From Bondarzewia mesenterica (Eukaryota; Basidiomycota; Agaricomycetes; Russulales; Bondarzewiaceae), in the NCBI GenBank assembly GCA_004802705.1, contig SGPL01000154.1:1-61204 (forward strand): a stretch of 61,204 nucleotides of DNA, read 5' to 3'. How positions within the stretch are numbered: position 1 is the stretch's first letter; every line of letters begins with the position of its first letter. Below the pieces are notes generated by a model that had not been told where the DNA came from, searched no databases, and saw only the letters and a list, made by a program, of their open reading frames with translations. Made by a program: the position numbers and the translations under genes. Shown piece by piece: positions 1 through 12,257 of this stretch.

Positions 1-569
1 TACGCGGGTCAGTATCTCGTGGTGTCCAAGGCAGATTTCTACCAAGGGGACATAGAACCGAGGTCGGTATGAGGAGGGATGGACGTCAATAGGGGATAAG
101 CTGTTGATGAGGACGGGAAGGGATTGAGCGGGTTGAAGGAAGGCAAGGTCGAAATCGCTCGGCGACACACGTTGAATTTCTGCTTCTTCTCTTCCTCAGT
201 CCACGTTTCTTCCTTTCCCCTTCATTCTTGATGTGCCGCTCCGGCCCTCGAGTCTTGAACTCTCCTTCTGCATATTGCAATCTTCTCGATGCTTGACTTT
301 TATTGTGCTGTCTTTTCGGTCGCTCCCCAGTCCGCTGCAGGGTATTCATATACAAGCCGCAAGCCCTAGTCTCTTTCTCCATCATCAACGCCTTTCAATA
401 TCCGGCACTTACCCATCTTGTTTTTGTCCCCCAGTACTTCCGTCAAGTCTTTATTACTCAAACTCCTTTCCTTCAGCGCTTCAGCACCCATTGACAGCCA
501 TTTCATCTGTAAGTTCCAAGTTGTTCCGTGTTATGATGACTAGCTCACCCTCCGCCAGTACAAGATCAA
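1..569. other. No gene recognised; upstream flank of the 570 gene
   Basis: I see no reading frame here that looks like protein. The 3' part is pyrimidine-rich, as in many basidiomycete promoters, and leads into the ATG at 570. It may hold the promoter and 5' UTR of the damaged ATPase gene. Confidence 0.4.
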
Positions 570-1650
570 ATGGCAGATAACGATATCTCCGCCAACCAGC
601 TATCTGAAGCATTTTCGAACCTCAGCGTCGACAATTTTCTCGGCGGCGCCGAACTTGCCGAATATGCAAAGAAGAAAGACATTATTCGAAGGCGGTCCGG
701 TGGGCAGCCTTCGCCAGTGGCCAAGAGATGGGTGGAACGGACAATACAGGACATCTTGAACCAGGGCCCAGACGTGACCTTTCCCGATGCTTTGTCGAGA
801 GCGCTATTTGTCGACGGCCGTCCCTCCCAACCTCGTCCTTTCAAAGACGACTCGGAGCTCAACAAACTGCTCAGCCACGATGCCAAAGGCTTTCTCATGA
901 ATGTCTGTGCGTTGACTTCAGATTTATCTTTCCGGTTATCTCCTGGCAAATGGACTTTGTAGGTGATGTTCGAGATTGTCCGCTATTACAGTTCATCTCG
1001 GACTTCGGTGTAGCCAGTCATATCGAGTCCACTTATGCCAACCTCAAAGAAGACCTTCGAAATGATCACGGAGAGGATAAATCACAAATAGCCATGTCGT
1101 GGTTGCAGACCGCGAGACGACGCATCTCGCGTTCGGATGGGGCTGCTTCGGATGGCTTGTTGAAAGCGCTCTTTCTCAACGGCCGGACAGACCAACCGCT
1201 TCCTTGCAAGAGCGCTCGGAGCTGGACAAAATGATGCTCGACTACGATGTGCAGTACTTTCTCATGAACGCCTATGCGTTGACTTCACATTTATCTTTCC
1301 GTAAATTGTCTAGCAAACGGCTCTCATAGACGATGTTCGACAGATTTGTCTATTCGAACTGTTCTCGGACTTCCGCGTGACCAGCGACATTATAACTGGT
1401 TACGCTAATTCCCAGGACGACCTTGGAAAGGAAGACATTGGATCATCGCAAAAAGCGAAGACATGGTTGCAAACTATGATCAACAGCATCTCGCGCTTAA
1501 AGCTGGATGGGGGCGTTTCCAAAGAATTGTTAAATGCGCTATTCGTTGACCGCATCGCCAGTAAAAATTACAGACGTCCTTTCAAAAGAGACCCGATATT
1601 GAACGGTCTGAGGCTTAAATGCGACATCACGGAATTTCTCATGAAGGCCT
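570..1650 (+). repeat. Three-fold internal module repeat, including its intron
   Basis: Unit 1 ends at the intron 907-962, unit 2 runs from 963 to an intron-like 1274-1329, and unit 3 from about 1330 to the intron 1651-1705. The units share the order SDF..., WLQT..., KALF..., F-x-x-x-x-x-L, and FLMNAC. Units 1 and 2 also match closely inside the intron (the stretch after the donor, TTGACTTCA-A/C-ATTTATC, is nearly identical, and both introns are 56 nt). The duplication was therefore at DNA level and fairly recent. Unit 3 is more diverged. Confidence 0.7.
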
Positions 1651-3560
1651 GTGTGCTACTTCGGCGTTCCTCTTTCTCCACGTTGCCTAACAACCAATTT
1701 CGTAGGTCTCGACATGCCAATTCACATCGAAACCCTATAAGTCGTTCCCGTCCTTTTAACATGTAGATCAGAAGTATATCACAGTCCGCCAACAGGACGG
1801 AGCAGGCGACGAGATTGAACCTGCATTTTCATCGGGAATTCAAGGGGCTTGCGGTCGAGCGATTCCTTAAAGCCATTCCCCGTTATGAGGCCATGTATGA
1901 TCTGAATAGGCACTACGGTAGGATGATACCTATCGTGCAGTCGAGTGGCACAGGCAAATCACGTCTAGTCGAGGAACTGGGCCACTATGTATGTCCCTTC
2001 TTTGCGACGCTTTACATGCTGATTTAACATGACCAGATACCGAGTCTGAGCATCTGCTTCTGACGAGGGACGTCTCCAGCACAAGGCTGGCCTCCGAGCG
2101 ATGGCCCAGCCAATGATTTCTTGAAGGACACTGAAAATTTCGTCGTGAACGGGAGTAAGCTCGAGGTAAGGATTTTCAGATTTCCGATTCGGTGTGTCTG
2201 ACTGCGTTCCCTAGAGTGAGGACATGAAGTTCAAAGTAAGTGCGTGCAGTTTTTCGGCTAGCTGTATCTGATCGCATCGTCTAGGGAGAGGAATTGGCAG
2301 CAGCCTTTTGGGGGGGCGTGAACGTCAATTACAAATGACAACATCGAAGCACAGGTCTCTGGCGGGTCACCCAAAGAGTGGTTTAAGCCGTGGCATCTCA
2401 AAAACGAGGACGTGATCGTGATCGACGTCTCACGACCACAGCGTCACGAGCTATTTGGCGAGGTCGCTCAGCGAGCAGGAACACTACTGGACAATAATAG
2501 GGCCAAACTGAAGGCGTGGGATCGGCGGAATGCGTCAATCGGAGATCTAACGGAAAGCGATCGACTTCAATCTGATGTCCTTACTTGGCATAGCGATGTT
2601 TTTCGTCTTCTTGCCAGGCCCGGCATAGAAGCCTTAGCCAACACTCTCATTGAGCGGGGTCAGGACAAATTCATACTTGCATTCGACGAGTGCACAGAAT
2701 TGGACCCTTCAGATAAGCCGAAGGGAATTGATCCTCCCTCACCGGGTATTTCGCTCATTGCACTGTAACGTATCCTGAAGGCTTCCGACGGATTCCAAGA
2801 TGATTTTGGTTTCAAAACCTGGTGCCTTCTTCTGGATATTAACTCGGCTCTATCCGACCTTGCGCCAACCGGGGAGATTGCTCGCTCTTTTCGGCTCAAA
2901 GATGGTTATTTTCTCTTACCGACATGGCCATACCTTGGATACGACCAGATGGCAAATCAAAAACAGTCGTTGTCGAAGGCAAGGGATGCACTCGAGCTCC
3001 GCAACCTCACTATGTACGGCAGGCCGGTGAGTACTAAATTATGCTCTCACTGTCCTATTATCTCTGACCGTCTTGGTCGTTACCTTCAGTATTGGTCGAC
3101 CATAAGCGCCAGCTTTGATGTCGTGGCTGAGGAGAAATTGTTCCAAGCCGCAGCCTTTGATCCTAAAAGACTCCATCCGGACCCAAGTTACCTGGCCTCC
3201 ATGACGCCTGCGCTCATTTCACAGACGTGATCTATCGCATGGTTACATCGGCACACAAAAAAAGCCTAGCGCCAACAATGAAAAACTTGATGGGTCCAAT
3301 CATGTCCACCCGAGGTAGGCTCGACGGAGCATCGGCCTTGGCAGCAGGCCCCCAAGGCGCTCGAAAGAATCCAGCGACAAGTTCGTCCAAGTCCATTCGA
3401 GAATCAGGAAGAATCGGTATTCCACTTCATCCTTGGCGTGTACGGCTCCCGCTCGTATAAAATGCGCGCGACCCATCTCGATAGTCGAACGATAGGAACA
3501 ATGCTGCGTGCGGTGCGTTCTGGGCAATCAACCCTGTCAACTCCGCCGTGAAACCTCGTT
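570..3560 (+). pseudogene. Decayed P-loop ATPase with triplicated N-terminal module
   Basis: Starts MADNDISANQL at 570. Three related units of about 105 codons follow, each ending in a YFLMNAC-like stretch at the same intron position. The ATPase part begins near 1815. Walker A is SSGTGKSRLVEELG (about 1930-1980), and a Walker B-like FILAFDEC lies near 2670-2695. The C-terminal part includes a YWSTISASFDVVAEE segment at about 3090. Introns are visible at 907-962 and 1651-1705 and after GHY at 1988. Damage: a one-base loss near 1205-1212, a destroyed splice donor at 1274, stops after 1705 and after 2040, and a stop before the 2412 segment. The architecture resembles uncharacterised agaricomycete P-loop proteins, some annotated as crinkler-like, but I cannot name a function. 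The 3' limit is approximate. A live gene with sequencing errors is possible but would need several of them. Confidence 0.6.
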
Positions 3561-4748
3561 ACAGATCTAACCTCAGAGGTGAAATGATTTATGAGGATCC
3601 CGTGTCGGAGGAATGACACTCCCTTGATGTGCGCACCTCATCGGTACGGCGGGGATACTCGCCCATCATCGCAAACAACCATATTCCCAACAGCTCCAAG
3701 TGCTCTTGGCCCGCACCTAGCGCCCATTGTCAGCGACCGCGGATCTATTGCATGCTCTGCTATGTGCGCCTCGACCTTCAAACTTGGTTAAGATGCGCCA
3801 TCACGCGTGGTTTCTCTTCCTCAAATCGCGCGCTCTGCACGGCGCCAATAAGGCCACACTCGGGGACTGTCGACGCAAAACAATTGCCCTGAAACGCCCA
3901 CGCGATCGTCAGGCGACATTCCACCTTGCTCCTCTTTCTCTCTCCTCCGTGACTCACCTCTTGTATCCCCGCCCATCCTGGTACCTGTAACCTTTCCAAG
4001 GCACACCATGTCCTCCACCCTTCCTATCTTGCCGTTCTCAGAGCCAGGATACCGTCGGGGAGTGAACAGGAGTGGGCGTTCATCTATACCTGTACTTCGG
4101 AAATATGATAAAGAGGCATGGTCCGGGCCGACTGAAGACTTGAGAGTGCGGCGAAGAGCGAGATGAATGCAGCTGGAAAGAGTCCACTTGAGATGTCGTT
4201 GATGGAAATTGTCGTACAATGTGATTCTTCCTCATTTGGACTTCTTATCGAAGGGTTAGGGTCAGGACGCCAGCGTCACTGCGAACTTGTCATCCTTGTT
4301 GCTCCTTGTTGGCTCCAGTAGTCTCATACCAAGACCCCCGCGTTACGAGAGGGTTTGGTCCGAACCTAGGCTCTTTAGTACGCGATCGCTTCCGAACCTG
4401 ATCTCTACTCACTTAGATCCCGTCGGGGTTTCTCGATACTTTGTTACTTCCCAATTCATGAGTCTCACAACCAAGCTGACACTTTCTTAGATTGGGTAAG
4501 ATCAGAATTCGGGAGAGAGTGATGGGTCTTCAAACGTCTTCAAATTGCCTGAATTCAGGTAAGTATGTCTTTCCAGATGCGAATCAGAGACTCCAGTGAG
4601 AGGCAGAAAGGTGAGGATGACTAGATTTAACCCGACGACTTTTAACACTATACAACTATAACAGGACGAGCAAGTACGGTCTGCCGCGAGAGATACATTA
4701 CAAGGTCGAAAGCATATCAAACCATATTCGATTCTCAGGGACGCCAAA
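3561..4748. other. Intergenic, no gene recognised
   Basis: About 1.2 kb between the ATPase relic and the 3' end of the acyl-CoA oxidase gene. The open frames here are short, overlap on both strands and look like chance. I see no repeats or RNA genes. Confidence 0.4.
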
Positions 4749-6925
4749 TCAGAGTTTAGAAACCGCCATATCACCGCCCTTACTCATCGCCTGCGCACCC
4801 AGCACCAACCCCAAACCACCAGAGCCTGAGCCAAAGTCGTCGCCGGCAGCGGGAGCGGGCAGGCGATGTCCGGCGGCGGCGTACGCGGCGGAGTCGTCAC
4901 GAAATCCTCTCGAGGGCGGAAATGTCGGCAAGCTGTTCACGAAGCGCTCCCACCTGTCTTCGGAAAAGATAGGCGCCGTGATGTACGGGTCGAGCGCGAG
5001 CTTATCGAGGAATTCCTCGAGGCGCGGGTACACAGCGTCGATGGCCTTGTTCTCCATATCGCGCTGCGCGCGCCTGGAGACGCCCAGTTTCTCGACGTAC
5101 CACGCCGAGTCGAGCTTGACGCAACTTGCCACGTACAGGTCGACGAGGCACGCGTCTAGGTTCGCTGCGACAGCCGCGTCGTAGACCATGCGATGGCCGA
5201 TAGCTTGGATCAGGCTGAGACATTCCGGCAGGATGTACAGGTCAAAGTCAGCGCTGCGGTGGTGTCGCATACCGGCCAGCAGACCGCGGAGCTCCTCGAA
5301 CATGCCAGCCTCGTGCTTAGCGAGGAGGCTGGTCGGATCGGAGGTGGAAGGAACGGCGTAGCGCTTGAGGAGGAGTTCTGACGCGAGACCTGTGTTGGGA
5401 TTGATGGGTGATTTGAGTATCCATCATGCGATCTATGGGCGCCGATGGGTACACTCACGAATAGAAATCCCGAGAAGATCGCCCTCAGCGATTACGGCTC
5501 CGCGCATATCTGACTGGAGAGGACAAGACGACGTCGGTAAGACCGAATGCAGTAATAAGATCGTTGGGATGGCGGCTACTCACAAACATGCCGGTGATCT
5601 GGTTCACCTCGAAGAGCCCTTGTGCTCCGCACCGGTCGGCGAGAACCAAACCTGCATCCATGGTGTGTTGGATCATGACGACTTTGGAAATAGCGGCGAT
5701 GGCATGACGGACGCGACCGTCCAAAGAGGTATCGCGGAACATGGCAATCGCCTTGTTCATCCATGCCTCGATGGCAACTGACTGCGCCAGCGCGGTCAGG
5801 ACGGGGATCTTCTGTGTCCGGAACGATATAATGGGCTTGAGACCCCCATCAACGTCCACAACGGTCCTGCGCATGCTGTAGCGTCCGGCGATGTAGGCCG
5901 AAGCCTGCAGGACTGGGACGCAGAATGTGCCAATGGCGAGCGTGCCCACGGCTACTCTGAAGATGCCGTGGAAGAACGTTGCGCGTGGGTCGGCTGGTTT
6001 TTCGGGGCTGCCGAGTAGCGCCGTCTTTGGGAGGCGGACGTGGTGGAAATACGTAATCGAGTGGTGGACAGGACGCGATCCTCCGCGTTGGGGGAGTAGC
6101 CTGGTGATCCGAATCGCGAGTCAGATCAAGGTTAATAAAACCGTGGGAGCCTTTGGCCTACGCACTTGGAGACTACTCCGGGATGCATGTCCTTGCCGTC
6201 ATGGATATGCACAACGAAAGGCCTTATGCCGCAGTCCTCTCCATTGATGATAGCCTTGGCAAACACGACAGCCACGCAGGGGGTTCCCGCTGGCGCAGTA
6301 GGCGGCATGTATCTGCCGATGGCAAGAACGCATGAGACTATCATGCTGATATAGGTACGGGCTCTCACTTACTTTGCGGCTTGCTCGCGAGGAGTGTTGA
6401 GGTCCCAATCGCCATTCGGAAGCAGGGTCGCTGTCGTCTCGATGTGGATCGCATCCAAACCATGAGCAACCTCGGTGAGGAGGAATTGACCGCTGAAATG
6501 ACAGTGAGGATCGTGCTTGAGAAGATCCACTGACAGATCTTAAGACGCTCACGAGACTTCGAACGACAGGACCTCTTGAAGAACCTCGTTCACGTCGGGT
6601 TGTTTGACCGCAAACATGGCCAAAGTCCCCGCGCAGAGGTTGTATTGCAAGGTAAGCAGAACACTGGCGGCACCGTCCATGACTGCGGCGGCGGGATCCG
6701 TGTGCATTTTCCAGAACTTCTCCGTCATGTTGAGAACATCGTCGGAGGTGAGTGCTGAGGACGGATGTGAGCATACAGATCCATCCGACTTGGATATGAC
6801 GAACCGTAAGCATGTGCGACGGCCTTGGCGCGCTCAAATGTCAATCGTATACGCTCATTCAATGGACGGCCCGCAGAGCGCAGTTGGAAGAGAGGGGATT
6901 TAGCAAGTTGAAGACTGGAGTTCAT
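4749..6925 (-). CDS. Peroxisomal acyl-CoA oxidase-like protein (PTS1)
   Basis: A flavoenzyme of the acyl-CoA oxidase/dehydrogenase superfamily, expected to introduce the C2-C3 double bond of acyl-CoA in peroxisomal beta-oxidation. The protein starts MNSSLQLAKSPLFQLRSAG at 6925. Exons then encode an all-alpha N-domain, a middle beta-domain (YMPPTAPAGTPCVAVVFAKA, about 6310) and the C-terminal helical domains (LQASAYIAGRYSMRRTVVD, about 5900; GLFEVNQITGMF, about 5600). It ends GGDMAVSKL, a canonical type-1 peroxisomal targeting signal. Introns are short GT-AG ones, for example just before the last exon at about 5380-5510. I see no frameshift. The KAPA synthase gene lies 1.07 kb upstream on the same strand and also carries a PTS1. 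Family assignment is firm; chain-length preference cannot be read from sequence. Confidence 0.88.
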
Positions 6926-7997
6926 GGTAGGTCTGGATGGAGGGGTTTGTGAGTGCTGGGATTGAACTGGTAGGCTTTGGCTTTGTCNCTGGGCATCAAA
7001 TGGTTTATATACTCGACGTCAATAGATGAAAAAAACATACCGTAGGCGGATTATTGCGCTCGTGATGGGTCTCGAGTGTTCGAGCTCGAACGTGAAGCCT
7101 GGTAAGTAGTCTCGCATCAGTACCATTAGCGGCCACCTTTTCATGGGGTCTTTTGTCCTGCACCTGGCGTCTGTTGTTATTGAATCAATATTTGAACGGT
7201 TTTCACAACCTTTTTCGTGAAACACCACATCGACACCGGCACGTGCGGGACCTGGCGGAGATCTCGTCTTTGCGCGCTGGTGTACTTGAACGACCGACTT
7301 GGATTGTATTCTCCCATTTTCGCACCGAGCGCCTTGATTTTTTTTTTTGGCCATCAAATCGCCATGGAATTAGAGCGGCGGCATTTCTGGCGCTGTTGCG
7401 GTTGTGTTTTCGAAAGGACGCTCGCGGACCGCCTGGAGAAATCAGACGGAGGTCGCTACGGCCTCGGAACTGGGCGCGACCCTGGCGTCAAACGCTATAA
7501 ATATTATCGGGCGTGCCTGCGCCACCGGTCTGCATCTGGATCTCGCCGGTGTATGTATGTAGTTCCGATCGCGTGCGAATCTGTCGCTATTCATAATACT
7601 ACCTCACGATCCGAACTGCGCGGACCAATTGCATCGATCAAATTACCCCGCAAAAATCAATCGTTCATCAATGAAAGCCAAATATAGACAGGCATCAATT
7701 TCTGAATACCGCCTTTCATTCAAGGGAAGAATCACACTCATCCATGGATACATTCCGTCATGTTGCAGGAAAAGACGTGATACGTCAGAAACCGTCAGAC
7801 TCGTGCCCAGCTGGCCCCGCAGCAGACACTTGTACCATCTTTGCTGACAGTAATATGCATTCCCCCTCGGTCACTTCAAACAGCACTCTCTTTCGTGCGA
7901 GATATTTTGAAATAAATCAAAATCATATTCCGTGCGACTCTTCGTTTATACATGACACTGTCATCTTCAATTGACAAAAGAAAGAAAATAATAATAA
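6926..7997. other. Intergenic, presumed promoter of acyl-CoA oxidase
   Basis: Lies between the start of the oxidase and the stop of KAPA synthase. It contains an unresolved base at about 6989 and a long T run near 7330-7340. I recognise no gene; all open frames are short and unsupported. Confidence 0.4.
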
Positions 7998-9400
7998 TCA
8001 AAGTTTAGCCTGAACCTCGTTTGTCGCCGGAGACACAGCCTGCATCGTCTTCGCCCAATTCAGAAGGTGGACGATAAATTCGTCCACCTCTTTCTCCGAG
8101 TTGCGAGCATGCACGGTGACCCTCATCCTCTCCTGGCCCTTGGGGACGACGGGGTAAGGTATAGCCCGCGCAGAGTACCCGAGCTTTCGAAGATAATTCT
8201 GCAGAGACACAGGAGCCGGCGTCAGGATCGGGTGCATGGGCGACGCGAGTCCTACAGGGAACCCAGGGTGCTGCACTTCGACTGGAAGAGCGAGCAGCTC
8301 CGCAGGAACTTGTTTCAAAGCCTCAGTCAACCGGCGGGAGAAGTACTTGGAGAGGCGTTGCAAGCGCTCCCTCAGCTGCCAAACAAACATTTTGTTAGAT
8401 TCCAAGTGTCAATCAAAGAACTATGCGAAATGTCACCTCGGCACCGGCAGGACTGGAAATGTAATCAAAGGTCGTGTTGAGTGCCAGGATATCGGCGTGC
8501 GGAAGAGACGTGGTGTAGATGTGGGGCCGAGCGTAGTTGATGATGTACGTCTTGATCAGGTGCGAGGTGAGCAGGGCAGCTGGCGCGGAAACAAAGATGA
8601 GGTCATGCCAAATAGAAGCATGAGAAGCCTTCGCTCACCACCAAAGGCCGCGCGCGCTTTGCCAAACGTATGGAGCACGGTGTCCACTTTGTCTTCCAAA
8701 CCCAGGAGCGCCACTAACCCTCGTCCGTCACGTTCATAGATACCCGTCGAGTGCGCCTCATCAACGAAGATGTGCGCAGACCCCTTCGGGATGAGCTCCT
8801 CGACCACCTGCACAATCTGCGGCAGCGGCGCAAAGTCGCCATCCATGCTGTACAGGCTCTCCACACCCACATATACGGTTCCCTTACCCGCAGCGATGTT
8901 GGGGTGGCGCTGGAGCACATTGACGATGCACTCACGGAGGGACGATACCGAGTTGTGCGTGAAAGGATACAGCGCGCGGTTGGCACGTGAGGCAGCCATG
9001 CCGTCCCGCGCCGAAGCATGAAGGTACTCGTCGAATATGACGGCGTCGCCCGACTGGGGAACAGAGTGGAAGAATGAAACGTTCGCTTCGAACCCTGAGT
9101 TGCAGAGCAGCGCGGCCGGATAGCGGAAGTAGTCCTTCATCTCGGCCTCGAGCTCGACATGCGGGCGGCAGTTCCCGCTCGTCAGGCGGGAACCGCCGCT
9201 GCCAAGGACGAGGTTCGTTTGAGAGAGCTTGTCGAGGAAGTCTGGCGGAGCGTGGGCTCGGTGGTGAGGGAGAGGTAGTCGTTGGAGAACAGGTCGGGGG
9301 CAGCGCGAGGGGATATTTGAGACAAGTCTTCGACGGGCAAGAGGTTCTTCTTACGCCCAAGAATGGCTTTCTCGATAGCGGCGTGGAGAGGAGAGGACAT
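7998..9400 (-). CDS. bioF: 8-amino-7-oxononanoate (KAPA) synthase, PLP enzyme, PTS1
   Basis: Alpha-oxoamine synthase that condenses pimeloyl-CoA with L-alanine, the first committed step of biotin synthesis. Visible landmarks in order: N-terminus MSSPLHAAIEKAILGRK (9400), NDYLSL, LGSGGSRLTSG (about 9200), the PLP-stacking region CNSGFEAN, FVDEAHSTG (about 8750) and the Schiff-base lysine in HTFGKA (about 8660). INYARPHIYTTSLP follows an intron near 8560-8640. The C-terminus is EVQAKL, a PTS1-like tail. KAPA synthase is known to be peroxisomal in other fungi. A second intron is near 8388-8446. One base is missing from the coding frame between NDYLSLTTEPTLRQ and FLDKLSQTNLVLG (9236-9246), with no splice signals to explain it: a sequencing error or a recent lesion. 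Serine palmitoyltransferase and ALA synthase are related, but the short length and tail favour KAPA synthase. Confidence 0.85.
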
Positions 9401-12257
9401 GATGGATGCTCTGGATGCTGCTCTGTCCCAATTTCGGTTCAGCTTTTGAAGATGTCAAAGTCAAAACTGGAGGACGCGCACCAAGGTCATGTCTCAATCA
9501 TGTTTTGATGCCATATAGGAACCCGCTTCGAATTTTGGAATCGGGCGCCCTACCTCAGTGGTACCAAAGGATTGGGACACAACCCGGCATGGCTGTGCTC
9601 AGGTAAGCACTTACGCCCAGTCAGGGCAATGCCCGTGAGTCAGATATGCTCTCCGTCCTCTTTTGATGGTAGTCAAGATTGTGATGCGATCCAAAACGCA
9701 AACCGACACCCGCATGTTCGGGATCGCCAAGAGAAGGCATCGGACCGAGACAACCGGCGAAGTGGGCAACTGATACCGAGTCCACGGAAAGCCTGAATTG
9801 AAGGAAAACTTAATCGCGATGTAGACAGAGGAAAAGGCACGGAAAGGTGATGAAAAGACTTCGAACGATCATGAGCTCACCACGGGCGTCCCAATATATG
9901 CTGCATGAACCTTGCCGAGTGGATGATACAAACTTGATTGAGCGCCAAAGATGCCTCGTATCGGTGTTAGAGTTCCAGTGAACGTCGCAGCTGTAGCGCG
10001 AGTCTATGTTGTGTGAAAATCCAATACAAGTTGAGATGATCAGAGCTTCTTGTTCATTGAATCAATTACGCCACTCCACGTCATATCAGATATAAAATAT
10101 ACCTGATGATCGCGGGGCAAGGGAGGAAATAGAGAAAAGCGGATATAATGCTGCTGTTTGTAAATTTCGGTGCCTGTTGCAGATGTCATGGTCGTATGGT
10201 ACTGTTATTGAGAGGATTGAATTCGCCTGCGGTCGCTTCGGGTTTCAGAAACACAGGCACTTCAGATCCATACGCCTCTGAAAGGATGAACCCCTCTAAG
10301 AAGAATGCGATACTGCCTGATGCTGCTACCGAATCATATGGAAGAATTAGGACCATTCGGAGGCGGAGAGGCAGACGCCGAATCCTACTGCGCAGGCGTT
10401 GACTTAAACGATGAACTAATTCTGTCCATCTCCCATTTGATCATCCGCAAATGAAAAAAAAAAATGGATATTGTGAATTCTCGATGACGAGATGAAGACC
10501 TGGCGTCCCGTGACGGAGCTCTTCAACAACAAATGTGGGTAGAAAACGATAATTTGATGCTGGGCATTCCGTGTGCATCCATTCACAGCCGGGGCTAACT
10601 CGTTGATCGATTTGAACCAAAAAAATCGATTGAATCATTCTATCCAGAGGCTGGATTGAGCGATTCAAAAGGAGAAGAAAACACGCACCCGCACCCCTGC
10701 TGAACCAACTCGAGATCCGCATTCTGCGCATCATTGAAGGGATACGAAGCTATAGACCAAGCGAGAATCTAAGAATATCTGATAAGAGCTGAATCTAGGT
10801 GGACCTGCAAAACTCGGCGAAACAGGGTTTACCGTTGACCCTGCGTCCGTACCGCTGTCGTCAACAGGGCCGACAAAAATCACAGGACCGACTGCATCGC
10901 ACGAGCACGTTGATGGTGTCAATTTAAAGAGGTTACGGCAGACCAGGAGAGAAAAGCAGGGTCCTCTCAATGGGACTTCGGGGATTTGACGCACTGCAGG
11001 GTGGGGATGGTGCGGCATGACGGAAGACCAAGCATTTTCTCCGTGCTCCAGATCTCACGTGTTCGCCTGAATCATACCTTGGATCAGTGTATGTGCACGA
11101 GAATGTAGCAGAGGTTCAGGATCGCGCTCGGCGGAGACTGAGAGTTCAGAGTTAAGTTGAAAGAGAACGTGAGAACGCACTGACCCAATATTATGTAAGT
11201 CATTATCGATTCGAAATCAAGGCACCTCGAAATCCAATACAGCGACGCTAAATTTACCGTACCCCAGCGCTGTCGTGCACATTCACCGGCACCGTTCTCG
11301 CCCGAAGCTTATGCTTGATATCTACATCATCTGGAAGTGAGCGCTGCGTGCCGCTCAACCCACATGATGGCCAAGGAAAAAAAAATAGAAGTGAAACTTG
11401 AAGCAAGCGCCTCGCACATGTTTCGGTCTTCACTCGATGCAAATCGTCCTAAACAAATAGAACTGGGTTGCAAGTGTTCATCCACGTTTCCCCTACTAGG
11501 CCTTTGACGCATTGACACAAGGTTATCCGACAAGACAAAGTTGATTGCGACCTCGAATCAGGGTGATCGCAAGACGTTGGGGCAAGAAGAACCGCATTCG
11601 GTTGCTAATGTGCCTCGAGCCTCTCGGCCCAGAAGCCCATCAGTGAGCAATGGATTCGGTGGGGGCTCCTCGGTTGATCGGGAATCATTGATGAGGCCGC
11701 CAGCGAGCGCCGAGGAGGATGGGATAACGAAGCTTAACGAAGGCGCAAGCGTCGTAAAAAGAGGAGCAGACTGCGCAATATTCTTGTGTTGATCTCATCT
11801 GATTCTCTTGGCCACCAAGAACCAGTGTTCGTTGCTAAGTGTTTCCATGCTCCACTTGATATTATATCTATATATATAGATATATATTGAGAGAGATGGA
11901 GAGATTTTGACGGTTATTTTCGGGTCGAGCGCTGAGTCGGGCGGAGAGCCCAGGCGGACGGCGTGTGACAATACCAAATTGGTAAATTGCATAATCATAT
12001 TTATCCTTGGACGGTGCCTTGATTGGATCCTGGACCCGCTATCGGAGATTCAACGACTTCTCCGTGAGGCTTTCAGTCGTTTGAACTTCACCTCGCCAGT
12101 GTGGTTGACTCGTCTCGACTTCAACAAGTTCCGAGAGACCCTTCCCCACATACATTGCATCACCGAACCGCAATATCATATATCCGGCTCGTAAGTGCAA
12201 ATCAGCTATAATCAATCCTGAGTATCTTGGTACTCAAACTCCCATCCCTGTCGTGCC
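9401..12257. other. Long intergenic stretch without a recognised gene
   Basis: About 2.9 kb upstream of both neighbouring genes (KAPA synthase minus, thioesterase plus), so it should hold both promoters. Open frames at 10148-10402, 10441-10734, 11254-11533 and 11541-11792 are short, compositionally odd and match nothing I know. A perfect AT palindrome lies at 11863-11884. Confidence 0.4.
11863..11884. repeat. Perfect 22-bp AT palindrome
   Basis: TATATCTATATATATAGATA followed by TA is self-complementary over 22 bases. It lies about 370 bp upstream of the thioesterase start. A simple-sequence origin is the likeliest explanation. Confidence 0.8.

Noticed and set aside
1274..1329. Second possible AT-AC intron in the triplicated module
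   Set aside because: Ending it at AC shifts the frame; the position equivalent to its sister introns ends in AG, so this is simply a mutated donor.
11541..11792. Plus-strand frame of 83 codons
   Set aside because: Low-complexity, matches no family, and lies in a long non-coding stretch; likely chance.
11907..12194. Plus-strand frame just upstream of the thioesterase
   Set aside because: Considered as a first exon, but it has no family features and no splice junction joins it in frame to the next exon.
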